From UBA6772 sp965183875 (GTDB taxonomy: Bacteria; Bacteroidota; Bacteroidia; Flavobacteriales; UBA7430): a DNA stretch of 64,000 bases. A program made the position numbers and the translations under genes. The stretch lies in the NCBI GenBank assembly GCA_965183875.1, contig CBCYMK010000013.1, positions 13,445-77,444 on the forward strand. The letters run 5' to 3'. The notes below the pieces were generated by a model that saw nothing but the letters and a program-made list of their open reading frames with translations, did no database searches and had not been told where the DNA came from. Below, one piece after another: positions 8,863-18,626 of the stretch (the stretch's first letter is position 1; the number at the start of each line of letters is the position of its first letter).

Positions 8863-11800
8863 GTGAAGTGTAATAGGGCTTTCATAAAAATAATATTTAC
8901 GTTTGTTATTTGTTTCCTCGGCAGTACTATTGCTCTGGCACAAGATGATAGCTTGGCTTTGCCTTACCCTCATATGTTGTTTAATATGCCTGGGAATTTC
9001 ACCCAGACTATAGACTACAATTTAAAAAATAGAGAGTTTACTTTTAATAATTCCATAGGTTCTTTTCAATCTGCAAGACCCACATTTATGAGCGAGTCTG
9101 CTTATAAAGAGTGGATGTTTAATAAGCAAGTAAAAAACTTTTGGAGACAAAAAGTACAGTCTAATTTATTAGATCAAGGAATTGCAGGTACCAAGCCCAA
9201 AATGCAAATTGGAGGAGAGTCTTTTAGTAGAGTCTTTGGAGGAAATACAGTAGATATACGTCCACAAGGATCTGCAGAACTAACATTTTCGGGTAATGTA
9301 AATAAGACTAAAAACCCTTCTCTTACCGAAAAACAAAGAAATCAGTCTAATTTTAATTTCGACCAAAGCATTCAGATGAATGTAATTGGTAAAATTGGAA
9401 CCAAGCTAGCACTGCGTACTAACTACGATACCAAAAGTCAATTTGATTTTGAAAATCAAATGAAGCTAGAATATACCGGTACCGAAGATGAGATTATTAA
9501 GAAAATAGAATTGGGGAATGTAAGCTTACCCCTTAGTGGTTCGCTAATTTCAGGTACCCAAAGTCTATTTGGTGTAAAGGCACAGTTTCAATTTGGGAAA
9601 GCTACTTTTACTACAGTTTTCTCCGAGCAGAAGTCAGAAACGAGTACCATTAAAGTTGAAGGTGGGGCACAGACCACAAATTTTGAAATTTTCGCCGACG
9701 ATTACGAAGCTAATAAACACTACTTTTTAGCACAGTATTTTTACGATAATTACGATTTAGCTTTGGCTAATATGCCCTTGATAAGTTCAAGTATTACCAT
9801 TACTAATCTTGAGGTCTGGGTAACAAATAAAACAGGAAATACTTCTAATGTTAGAAATATTCTGGCTTTTCAAGATTTAGGTGAAAATCTTAACCAAGTA
9901 CATAACCCTGGCTTAAGTATTAGTTCTGAGCCTTTAAATATCCCTAATCCCGACAATAGAAATAATAATTTATTTCCTGTCGATTTAGTAGCTTCTAGTG
10001 CTTCTATACGCGAGGTGAGTCAAATAACTTCTTTGTTGAGTGGTGCCGGATTTGTACAGTCTGTAGATTACGAGAAAATTGAAAATGCCAAAAAGTTATC
10101 AAGTTCAGAGTATCATTATAACCCACAGTTAGGTTTTATCTCTCTTAATCAATCCCTCAATTCGGATGAGGTTTTAGCCGTTTCTTTTCAATACACTATT
10201 AATGGCACTCCTTATCAGGTAGGAGAGCTTTCTACAGATGTAGCTTCGCCTGATGTGTTAATTCTTAAACTTCTCCGTTCTACTACGCTAGATGTAAGTC
10301 TACCTATATGGCGTTTAATGATGAAGAATGTTTATGCACTAGGAGCATACCAGGTAAATAAAGAAGATTTTGACTTGCAAATAATGTATCAAGATGATGA
10401 GTCGGGTACCCCTTTACCATATATACCCGAAGAAGGTTTAAGTAGTGAGCTTCTTATTCAAACTTTAAACCTTGATAACCTCAATCAGAATAATGATCCG
10501 GGAGCAAATGGGCGGTTCGATTTTATCCCCGATTTAACCATAAAAACGTCTAATGGTAGAGTGTATCTCCCTTCTGTGGAACCCTTTGGAGCTTATTTAC
10601 GATCTAAATTCCAAAGTGCTGGAATAAGCCAAGAAATCACCGATTCTTATATCTACGATGCGCTATACGATTCCACACAAACAGCCGCTTCGCAACTTGC
10701 AGAACTGAATAAGTTTTTATTTAAAGGCCAGTATAAATCCTCTTCAGGAGCAGATATTCCCTTAAATGCAATGCATATACCCGAAGGGTCGGTGAGTGTT
10801 ACTATGGGGGGTGTGGCGCTAGAAGAAAATATTCATTATACCGTAGATTATAACCTGGGTAGGGTAAAGATTATAGACGAAGGGATTCTGAGTTCCGGAC
10901 AACAGGTAAACGTAAACTTAGAAAGTAATTCGGGGTATTCGAATACTACAAAACGCTATTTAGGTTTACATGCAGACTATAAATTTAACGACGATTTATT
11001 GTTAAGTGCTACCTTATTAAATTTATCAGAATCTGCTCAAACAACAAAAATTAATATGGGAGACGAGCCTATATCGAACACGATATGGGGTTTAAATGGA
11101 TCGTATAAAACAGAATCACAATTTCTTACTACTTTAATAGATAAGTTGCCCCTCATAGAAACTAAGGAGAAGTCTAACTTTACCCTTTCGGCAGAGTTTG
11201 CACAGTTTATTCCGGGGCATTCAAAAACATTAAATGTAGATGCTGAAGGAACGGCTTATATTGATGATTTTGAAAATAGCCAGTCGCCAATAGATTTAAG
11301 GAATTCTTCAACATGGAACCTGGCGAGTACCCCTCAAGATCCAAATTTATTCCCGGAAGGATTACTCACTAACGACATCCGTTATGGATACAACAGAGCT
11401 TTAATTTCTTGGTATTTTATAAATTCTGATTTCCAAAGAGAAACCGTTTATGCTCCTAGTCATCTTACCGATGAAGACAGAGATGCACCTTATGTACGTG
11501 AAATTTCTATTAATGAAATCTTCCCAGATAAAGATATTCCTAATGGGCAGCCTTTGCGACTACGTACCTTCGATTTAGCCTATTACCCAGAAGAAAGAGG
11601 GCCTTATAATTACGATGTTGAAGGCGGAGACTACTCCTCAGGGATAGATGAAGATGGGACTTTATTGAATCCAGAATCGCGTTGGGCTGGGGTAGTTAGG
11701 AAGATAGATAATAATGATTTTGAAACGGCCAATATAGAATTTTTAGAATTTTGGCTGATGGATCCTTTTATTGAAAATCCATTAGATCCGGGAGGAGATT

Positions 11801-14800
11801 TTTATATCAACCTAGGAAATGTATCGGAAGATATTCTAAAGGATTCTCGTAAGAGTTATGAAAATGGATTACCTATAGATGGGGGAGATGATAATATAGA
11901 TACCACTGCTTGGGGTAGAGTTCCTTCTGTGCAAGCATTAGTAACAGCATTTAATAGTGGAAGTAATGCACGAGACAATCAAGATGTTGGACTCGATGGT
12001 TTAGACGATGAGATGGAGCGTAGCTTTATACCTTTTAATACCTTTGAAACTAAATCGTACTTAGAGAGAATTTCAGAACAACATGGCGAGGGGTCTACGG
12101 CTTTTGTAAAAGCTAATAAAGATCCATCGGCAGATAATTACCACTTCTTTTATGGCTCGGATTACGATTCTCAGGAAAAACCTATTCTAGAAAGGTATAA
12201 GAAATATAACGGTCTAGACGGGAATTCTCCTATGAACGACGACTCGCAATCTTCGTATACACAATTACCCGATGTAGAGGATATTAATAGCGATTATACC
12301 TTAAGTGAATCAGAGTCGTATTACCAATATCGTATTAGTATGGATCCGGATTCCTTGCAAGAGGTAGGTAGTAATTTTATTACCTCCATTATCGAAAATG
12401 CAGGGCCTAATAACGATACACGTTGGATTCAGTTTAAGGTCCCTATTAGAGATTTTGAAAATAAAATTGGGACCATACCCGATTTTAAGTCCATTCGATT
12501 TATGCGAATGTTTATGAAAGGTTTTACCAGTCCTACAGTTTTGCGTTTTGCAACCCTCGATATGGTTCGTGGTGAATGGCGTAAATATTTAAATAGTTTA
12601 AGCCGTCCTGATGCTAGTGAAACTCCTAGTACCACATTCGATATTTCTGTAGTAAATTTAGAAGAAAATGGGCGTAGAGATCCGGTAAATTATGTTTTAC
12701 CTCCAGGTATTGTCAGAGATCGTGTGTTGGGTTCTACCACTACTCAAGAGCTCAATGAGCAATCGATGAGTTTTAAAATTTGCGATTTAGCTGATGGTGA
12801 TGCGCGTGGTGCATTTAAAAATGTAACCATGGACATGCGCTCTTACAATAAAATAAAACTCTTTGTTCACGCCGAAGAAATGGATCCCGATAAAACTTTA
12901 AACGACGGGGATTTAAGTATGTTTATTCGTGTAGGTACCGATTATAGTTCTAACTATTACGAATATGAAGTGCCTTTAGATATTACCGAGTGGGGGGCGT
13001 CTGCAAGAGATGAAGTATGGCCTACTAATAATCAGTTTGAGATAAATTTTGATAAATTAAAAGAAGCTAAAGCAGCACGTAATTCTGAAATTAGAAACGG
13101 AAATGTAACAGTAAACTTTACTACCCCTTATTTTTATTCTGATGGAACGCGCAGAATTACGATTGTAGGTAACCCAAATTTAGGAAATGTTCGTACCATA
13201 ATGTTGGGGGTGCGTAACCCTCAAGAAAATTCGGTATTTAATCCCGAGGACGACGGCGAAGATAAATGTGCCGAAATTTGGATTAATGAACTGCGTTTAA
13301 CTGATTTTGACGAACGTGGTGGCTGGGCTGCAAAAGCCCAGATGAAAACTCGTCTTGCCGATATTGGTAGCGTTAGCTTAGGTGGGAATATGAGTTCTGT
13401 TGGTTTCGGTAGCTTAGAGCAGAGTGTAACCGAAAGAAATAAAGAACAAACTAGACAGTATAATTTTACTTCTAATATAGAATTAGGTAAGCTTTTTCCT
13501 GAGGAAGCAAATATTAAAATCCCGCTCTATATTGGTGTGTCTGAAACAGTGTTAAAACCACAGTTTAACCCTTTAGATCCCGATGTAGAATTGGAAGCTT
13601 CTATTGCTGCAGAACAAACACAAGGAGCTAAAGATACCCTGCGTAGTATAGTAGAGAACTATACACTTCGTAGATCCTTTAATCTAACAAATGTTCGAAA
13701 AGAAAGAGGTGGAGGGAAAAAACAATCGGTTAAAAGTAAAGGTAGAAAAGGTGCTAGAGGTGGTACGAAAAATAAAATATACGATATAGAAAACCTTAGT
13801 TTATCCTATTCCTTTAATGAGGTGTTTAATAGGAATATAAACACCGAGTTTAGTACCATGCAAGAACACAGTGGTGGTTTTGGTTATAACTTTAATAACA
13901 GTCCGAAAAATTACAAGCCTTTTTCAAAAATTAAATTCTTAAAAAGGTCAAAGTACCTAAGGCTTATTAAAGACTTCAACTTCTATTTACTTCCTAAAAC
14001 TATTTCTGCGCGAACAGACTTTAATAAAACATATTCCGAAACCAAAATGCGGAATTTGGCCAGTTTAAATGCCTTAAATTCTGTGAATATTATTGAACCT
14101 GACACCATGTTCAATAAGCTGTTTAATATTACACAAAACTACAGTGTTAAATTTGACTTAGCTAGAAGTGTAAAATTCAATTTCTCTACTAATTCCCGCT
14201 CTATAGTAGATGAGCCTGAAGGAAAAATTGACACTCAAACAGAGCGCGATGCTTTGCGTGATAGCATAATGGGATTCGGTAGAACAACTTCTTACCACCA
14301 CCAATTTGACCTGCGTTATACGGTACCATTAAATAAATTCCCACTAACCGATTGGATTACTCTGTCGGCTAATTACGACGCTACCTACGATTGGAATGCC
14401 GGTTCTATGGCAACAAATAACGACTCTATAAAATTGGGGAATGTTATTCAAAATACAAACAATCGAAAAATTAACGCTCAGCTAAACTTAAAGTCACTTT
14501 ACAATAAAGTGCCTTATTTTAAGAAAGTAAACTCCTCTGGATCGAATAGAAAAAAAGGGCGTAATTCTAGAAGTAGAGGGTCCGATAAAAAATCATCAAA
14601 GACTGATAAAGATAAAGATAAAGATAAAGATAAAGAAGGTGATGATGAAGAAGAGGAAGAGGAGAAGGAGCGAGAATTTAAGCTTTTCGAACACCTTACC
14701 CGTTCACTTCTGTCGGTACATAGTATAAATATGACTTATGATGAACGTACTGGTACCATGCTTCCAGGGTTTAAGCCCACTACTGGGGCGCTAGGGAGAG

Positions 14801-16086
14801 ATAATGTATTCCAATCGGGTGCTGCACCTGGATGGGCTTATGTTTTAGGGCAAAGTTTAGATGAGAATGGATTAGCTTCGTATGCTTCCAAAGGATGGAT
14901 CTCTAACGATACCTTATTAAACCAACAATATACGACGCAACTCACCTCTCGATTTAATTTCCGTGCTACTGTAGAACCTATTAAGAAATTGAGGTTTAAG
15001 ATTACTGCACAGCGAAATCAGACGGTTAATAGTTCGGAGACTTTTAAGAATACTGGTACACCAGATGATCCTAATTTTGAAAGTTTAAACCGCAATGAGA
15101 CCGGAAGTTTTACCATGTCATTCTTGGCAATTAATACCGCTTTCCGCCCTATGGAAATTAATGCTTCACAAACTTTTGATGAATTTAGAGCTATGCGTTC
15201 TAAAATGGCTAAAAAAGTTGCAGCTAGCTATGGTGCATTATTAAACGATCAAGTAGAATACCCAATAGGGTATGGGCCTAACTCTCAGGAGGTTTTAATT
15301 CCTGCATTTATGGCAGCCTACGCAGGGAAAGATGTGTCTGATCAAACGACGGAGAAATTCCCAAAAATACCCCTACCTAATTGGTCCGTTAAATACGACG
15401 GACTTACCAATATAAAGTGGGTGAAGAAACACTTTAAAACAGTGTCTTTGTCGCATGCTTACACCTCTACTTATTCCATAAATGCATACAATACTAACTT
15501 GTTTTATAATGAGCTAAGTTATCCAAATACAGGTACGCCAGAATCGAATCCTGAGAATTTCGACGCCAATAATAATTACTTAAGTTCCGATCAGGTACAG
15601 ACCGTAAATATAAATGAACAGTTTAGTCCACTTATAAAACTAGACATGACTATGAACAATAGTCTGAGTACTCGAATGGAGTATAGTACGGATAGGCAAG
15701 TAACCTTGAGCTTAAACAATAATCAAATTCAAGAGCAAGCAGGCCAAAGTTTTACCTTAGGATTGGGGTATAGAATCGATGATTTCGAAATTACCCTTAA
15801 TACGGCTAATGGTAAGAAAACATTCTCATCCAATTTAGATTTGAATTTGGATTTCTCTATTCGTAAATCCGTTTCTGCTATTAGAAGTTTAGAAGAAAAT
15901 ACGCATCAAGGGGTTAGTGGTAGGACAGATATATCTGTTAAAACTACTGCCGATTATGTACTCAGTGAAAGAGTTAATATCCAACTTTTTTACGATCGTA
16001 TGGTTGCCAAATATGAAGTTGCTAGTTCCTTTGATACCGCAAACAATAGCTTTGGTTTAAAACTTAGATTTACTTTTGGTGGTTAA
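8863..16086 (+). CDS. sprA: SprA, outer-membrane translocon of the type IX secretion system
   Basis: A 2,407-residue protein matching SprA / SOV, the giant beta-barrel that forms the T9SS translocation pore and is needed for gliding in motile species. The GTG at 8863 directly follows the ruvA stop and leads into a Sec signal peptide (FTFVICFLGSTIALAQ). Recognisable parts are the N-terminal MSESAYKEWM region, repeated GSGS-like barrel segments, the TAYIDDFENSQSPIDLRNSSTWNLAS region near 800, and a terminal strand ending in F (KLRFTFGG). Two basic or charged low-complexity segments are unusual: about residues 1612-1638 (Gly/Lys/Arg rich) and 1891-1940 (Lys/Asp then Glu rich). Its presence explains the CTD-bearing cargo encoded across the window. 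Confidence 0.95.
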   Translation: MKCNRAFIKIIFTFVICFLGSTIALAQDDSLALPYPHMLFNMPGNFTQTIDYNLKNREFTFNNSIGSFQSARPTFMSESAYKEWMFNKQVKNFWRQKVQSNLLDQGIAGTKPKMQIGGESFSRVFGGNTVDIRPQGSAELTFSGNVNKTKNPSLTEKQRNQSNFNFDQSIQMNVIGKIGTKLALRTNYDTKSQFDFENQMKLEYTGTEDEIIKKIELGNVSLPLSGSLISGTQSLFGVKAQFQFGKATFTTVFSEQKSETSTIKVEGGAQTTNFEIFADDYEANKHYFLAQYFYDNYDLALANMPLISSSITITNLEVWVTNKTGNTSNVRNILAFQDLGENLNQVHNPGLSISSEPLNIPNPDNRNNNLFPVDLVASSASIREVSQITSLLSGAGFVQSVDYEKIENAKKLSSSEYHYNPQLGFISLNQSLNSDEVLAVSFQYTINGTPYQVGELSTDVASPDVLILKLLRSTTLDVSLPIWRLMMKNVYALGAYQVNKEDFDLQIMYQDDESGTPLPYIPEEGLSSELLIQTLNLDNLNQNNDPGANGRFDFIPDLTIKTSNGRVYLPSVEPFGAYLRSKFQSAGISQEITDSYIYDALYDSTQTAASQLAELNKFLFKGQYKSSSGADIPLNAMHIPEGSVSVTMGGVALEENIHYTVDYNLGRVKIIDEGILSSGQQVNVNLESNSGYSNTTKRYLGLHADYKFNDDLLLSATLLNLSESAQTTKINMGDEPISNTIWGLNGSYKTESQFLTTLIDKLPLIETKEKSNFTLSAEFAQFIPGHSKTLNVDAEGTAYIDDFENSQSPIDLRNSSTWNLASTPQDPNLFPEGLLTNDIRYGYNRALISWYFINSDFQRETVYAPSHLTDEDRDAPYVREISINEIFPDKDIPNGQPLRLRTFDLAYYPEERGPYNYDVEGGDYSSGIDEDGTLLNPESRWAGVVRKIDNNDFETANIEFLEFWLMDPFIENPLDPGGDFYINLGNVSEDILKDSRKSYENGLPIDGGDDNIDTTAWGRVPSVQALVTAFNSGSNARDNQDVGLDGLDDEMERSFIPFNTFETKSYLERISEQHGEGSTAFVKANKDPSADNYHFFYGSDYDSQEKPILERYKKYNGLDGNSPMNDDSQSSYTQLPDVEDINSDYTLSESESYYQYRISMDPDSLQEVGSNFITSIIENAGPNNDTRWIQFKVPIRDFENKIGTIPDFKSIRFMRMFMKGFTSPTVLRFATLDMVRGEWRKYLNSLSRPDASETPSTTFDISVVNLEENGRRDPVNYVLPPGIVRDRVLGSTTTQELNEQSMSFKICDLADGDARGAFKNVTMDMRSYNKIKLFVHAEEMDPDKTLNDGDLSMFIRVGTDYSSNYYEYEVPLDITEWGASARDEVWPTNNQFEINFDKLKEAKAARNSEIRNGNVTVNFTTPYFYSDGTRRITIVGNPNLGNVRTIMLGVRNPQENSVFNPEDDGEDKCAEIWINELRLTDFDERGGWAAKAQMKTRLADIGSVSLGGNMSSVGFGSLEQSVTERNKEQTRQYNFTSNIELGKLFPEEANIKIPLYIGVSETVLKPQFNPLDPDVELEASIAAEQTQGAKDTLRSIVENYTLRRSFNLTNVRKERGGGKKQSVKSKGRKGARGGTKNKIYDIENLSLSYSFNEVFNRNINTEFSTMQEHSGGFGYNFNNSPKNYKPFSKIKFLKRSKYLRLIKDFNFYLLPKTISARTDFNKTYSETKMRNLASLNALNSVNIIEPDTMFNKLFNITQNYSVKFDLARSVKFNFSTNSRSIVDEPEGKIDTQTERDALRDSIMGFGRTTSYHHQFDLRYTVPLNKFPLTDWITLSANYDATYDWNAGSMATNNDSIKLGNVIQNTNNRKINAQLNLKSLYNKVPYFKKVNSSGSNRKKGRNSRSRGSDKKSSKTDKDKDKDKDKEGDDEEEEEEKEREFKLFEHLTRSLLSVHSINMTYDERTGTMLPGFKPTTGALGRDNVFQSGAAPGWAYVLGQSLDENGLASYASKGWISNDTLLNQQYTTQLTSRFNFRATVEPIKKLRFKITAQRNQTVNSSETFKNTGTPDDPNFESLNRNETGSFTMSFLAINTAFRPMEINASQTFDEFRAMRSKMAKKVAASYGALLNDQVEYPIGYGPNSQEVLIPAFMAAYAGKDVSDQTTEKFPKIPLPNWSVKYDGLTNIKWVKKHFKTVSLSHAYTSTYSINAYNTNLFYNELSYPNTGTPESNPENFDANNNYLSSDQVQTVNINEQFSPLIKLDMTMNNSLSTRMEYSTDRQVTLSLNNNQIQEQAGQSFTLGLGYRIDDFEITLNTANGKKTFSSNLDLNLDFSIRKSVSAIRSLEENTHQGVSGRTDISVKTTADYVLSERVNIQLFYDRMVAKYEVASSFDTANNSFGLKLRFTFGG

Positions 16087-16158
16087 TCATCAAGATTTAT
16101 TTCTTTAGGCATAATAATTGCTAACTTGAGCCTGTTAAAAACAAACAAAACAAAAATC

Positions 16159-17727
16159 ATGAAAAAAGTTTTACTTTCTATGTTGTCTGTAGTGGCTATG
16201 TCGCTTTCTGCACAAACAACAATTTTATCTGAGGATTTCAGTTCAGGTTTACCTTCAGGATGGTCTATGGATGCTAACTGGGCTGCAGGAACTGCAGAAG
16301 GTTTATCATCTCAATATTTTGCACCTTCTGGAGCTTCTGAGATTTTATGTGTAAACGATGATGCTGCTGGTACTGCTCCAGCTGCTGCAGGAGCAATTGT
16401 TACTAGCGAATTAGATCTAACTGGTCAGTCGGTAGTATTAATGAGCTTTGATGCATATTTTGTAAATGGTGATTATGAAGGTGATGAGCAAGCATTTATT
16501 CAATTGTCTGGCGACGGTGGTAGTACATGGACTACAGTGTTAGATTTAGAAGGAGTAGGTGCATGGAACTCTACAACTGTAAATTTAACTGATTATGCAG
16601 GTGGTTCTGTAATGGTAAGTTTCAACTACACCGATGGTGGTGGTTGGGAGTACGGTTTTGCAATCGACAACTTCTCATTATTTGTTCCTGCAGACCAAGA
16701 TGCTGTTGTTAGTTTAACTTCTCCTACTTTACAGGTTATCGCTGCTCAAGGTGAGCAAATGGATTTTGGGTTTGATGTTACTAGTTTTGGAGCATTAGAC
16801 TTAACGAACTATTCTTTTGCTTATACTATCGATGGTGGAGCAGAACAAACATTAGCAGGTTCTACAGTGGCTTTAACTGAGTCTGAATCTTTTACTATTT
16901 CTTTAGGTTATGGTGATTATGACGTTGTTGCATATATTGTAGATGCAGCTGGAAATATGATTGGTGAGTCTATAGAAGTTTCTTTAAGCGTAGCTCCTCC
17001 AATTCCTAATTTCAATATGACAGATACACACGGTGAGAACCACGATTTATACAATATGTTATCTAAAGGAGATGTTGTAGTACTTGACTTCTTCGCTTCT
17101 TGGTGTGGTCCTTGTGAATCTTCTACTCCTGAAGTAAATGATGTATGGGAAGATTTAGGTTCAGGTACAATGAACTTCCAAGTTTTTGGTGTTACTACTG
17201 AGCCTTCAGATGATGCTTCTGTTGTGAATGGTTTAAACTGGGGTGCAGAATATCCTAAGTTCGCCTATTCAGAAACTAATGGTGCGCTTTACGCTCACTA
17301 TAATGCATTATACGGTGAAAATGGCATCCCATTCTTTGTAATGATTTGCCCTAACGAATCTAACCCAGGTTTCTCTGAAGTTTCCTGGTCTTCTGTTGGT
17401 TGGTCAGGTCCTGCTGAACTTACTGCAGCGGCTCAAGATTGTAATGCAACTGTTGGTGTTGAAGAGGTTTTAGCTAATAAGCTTTCTATCTTCCCTAACC
17501 CTGCTTCTAATAATGCTGCTATCGAATTAAACTTAGTTGAGTCTAACGAGGTGGTTATTGAAGTTGTAAACACTTTAGGTCAAAAAGTATTTAACTATAC
17601 TTCTGAAATGTCTGCAGGTTTAAATAAAGTTGAATTGCCAGTAGCTTCTTTAAATGCTGGTTTATTCTATGTAAATATTAAAGTTGGTAACGAATTGATG
17701 ACTGAGAAGTTAAATATCGTTAAGTAA
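16159..17727 (+). CDS. T9SS-exported protein with thioredoxin-like domain
   Basis: A 522-residue exported protein starting at the ATG that begins MKKVLLSMLSVVAMSLSAQ; codons upstream of it lack signal-peptide character. Residues about 20-190 form a jelly-roll or choice-of-anchor type domain (SSGLPSGWSMD, VMSFNYTDGGGWEYGFAIDNF). A beta-sandwich follows, then a thioredoxin/TlpA-like domain near 285-430 with the redox motif FFASWCGPCES. The C-terminal 75 residues form a type A sorting domain (LSIFPNPASNNAAIEL, LNAGLFYVNIKVG). It is probably a surface-anchored thiol-disulfide reductase or oxidase; its partner is unknown. It lies 72 nt after sprA and ends in a strong terminator. Similar Omp28/TlpA-like T9SS proteins are frequent in Bacteroidota. 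Confidence 0.85.
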   Translation: MKKVLLSMLSVVAMSLSAQTTILSEDFSSGLPSGWSMDANWAAGTAEGLSSQYFAPSGASEILCVNDDAAGTAPAAAGAIVTSELDLTGQSVVLMSFDAYFVNGDYEGDEQAFIQLSGDGGSTWTTVLDLEGVGAWNSTTVNLTDYAGGSVMVSFNYTDGGGWEYGFAIDNFSLFVPADQDAVVSLTSPTLQVIAAQGEQMDFGFDVTSFGALDLTNYSFAYTIDGGAEQTLAGSTVALTESESFTISLGYGDYDVVAYIVDAAGNMIGESIEVSLSVAPPIPNFNMTDTHGENHDLYNMLSKGDVVVLDFFASWCGPCESSTPEVNDVWEDLGSGTMNFQVFGVTTEPSDDASVVNGLNWGAEYPKFAYSETNGALYAHYNALYGENGIPFFVMICPNESNPGFSEVSWSSVGWSGPAELTAAAQDCNATVGVEEVLANKLSIFPNPASNNAAIELNLVESNEVVIEVVNTLGQKVFNYTSEMSAGLNKVELPVASLNAGLFYVNIKVGNELMTEKLNIVK

Positions 17728-17750
17728 TCTACTTCTAGATACAATTATTT

Positions 17751-17780
17751 AAAGGCTGCCTGTTTAGGCAGCCTTTTTTT
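17751..17780 (+). terminator. Rho-independent terminator
   Basis: The perfect stem AAGGCTGCCT / AGGCAGCCTT, with a short loop, is followed by seven T residues, 24 nt after the stop of the thioredoxin-like T9SS gene. Confidence 0.9.
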
Positions 17781-17848
17781 ATTAAATTTGTTTGGTACGC
17801 TTTTTGAAAAAAAAAGTGTGTAATAACCACTTGACTAAAATCTTGATT

Positions 17849-18520
17849 ATGAAAAAAACATTACTCTCTTTAGTAGCACTTATTAGTGTTACAGCTTTTG
17901 CTCAAAGTTTATCTATTGAGCCTGCTGATTATTATTATGCTGAAACAGGTGAGCAGTGTGTAGCTCATTTCGATATTACGAATACTACAGACGAAGCATT
18001 GTCTGTTATCGTAACTCGTTCTTACGACCCTTCTTATGATATTATGTCTACTTTTTGTTGGGGAACAACTTGTTACTCTCCAACAGTAAATGTATCTGGT
18101 GTGCCTATTTTAATAGAAGGACAAAGTTCTTTCGATGGCTTTTCAGGATATATTAACGATATGCCGGAAAACAAAACCTTTATCATTAACTACTGTTTTT
18201 CTGTTGAAAACGACCCGTCTGATAAGGTTTGTACAGATGTAGAATTTACGAGCTCTGTAGCCTATGTAGGTGTAGAGGAAACGGAGTCTGTATTTGGTGT
18301 TTACCCTAACCCTGCAAACGATATTTTACATTTGGACTGTTCTGCACAACAATCGGCAGACTTTGTTTTGTACGATATGTTAGGAAATAAAATATACAGT
18401 GAATTAGTTTTAGGTAATACAACTATACAGTTAAATAGATTTGAAGCAGGTATTTACTTCTATAGCTTTTCTATAAATGGAATAAAACAAGAAGTTCAAA
18501 AGCTTATAATTACGCATTAA
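17849..18520 (+). CDS. small T9SS-sorted exported protein of unknown function
   Basis: A 223-residue protein with the signal peptide MKKTLLSLVALISVTAFAQ, hence the ATG at 17849 rather than an upstream in-frame codon. The mature part to about residue 140 looks like one immunoglobulin-type beta-sandwich (VAHFDITNTTDEALSVIV), with a Cys pair (FCWGTTCYSP) and two further cysteines (YCFSV, KVCTD) that may form disulfides outside the cell. A type A T9SS sorting domain follows (VFGVYPNPANDILHLD, GIYFYSFSI). TAAATTTG at 17783-17790, immediately after the preceding terminator, could be its -7 element. No enzymatic motif is visible. Function unknown; surface localisation is well supported. Confidence 0.75.
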   Translation: MKKTLLSLVALISVTAFAQSLSIEPADYYYAETGEQCVAHFDITNTTDEALSVIVTRSYDPSYDIMSTFCWGTTCYSPTVNVSGVPILIEGQSSFDGFSGYINDMPENKTFIINYCFSVENDPSDKVCTDVEFTSSVAYVGVEETESVFGVYPNPANDILHLDCSAQQSADFVLYDMLGNKIYSELVLGNTTIQLNRFEAGIYFYSFSINGIKQEVQKLIITH

Positions 18521-18537
18521 GCATACTATTTTAAATT

Positions 18538-18564
18538 AAGGAGCCTTTAGGCTCCTTTTTTTTT
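18538..18564 (+). terminator. Rho-independent terminator
   Basis: The stem AAGGAGCC / GGCTCCTT around TTTA is followed by a T run, 18 nt after the stop of the small T9SS gene. Confidence 0.9.
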
Positions 18565-18626
18565 GCTCTATACTCTCTAATTGATGTACAATCCTTACTT
18601 TTGTGCTTCTTAAAACTCGTATTATT

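Noticed and set aside
8448..8885. A 145-codon minus-strand frame opposite ruvA
   Set aside because: Antisense shadow of ruvA; Ser-rich translation without domain character.
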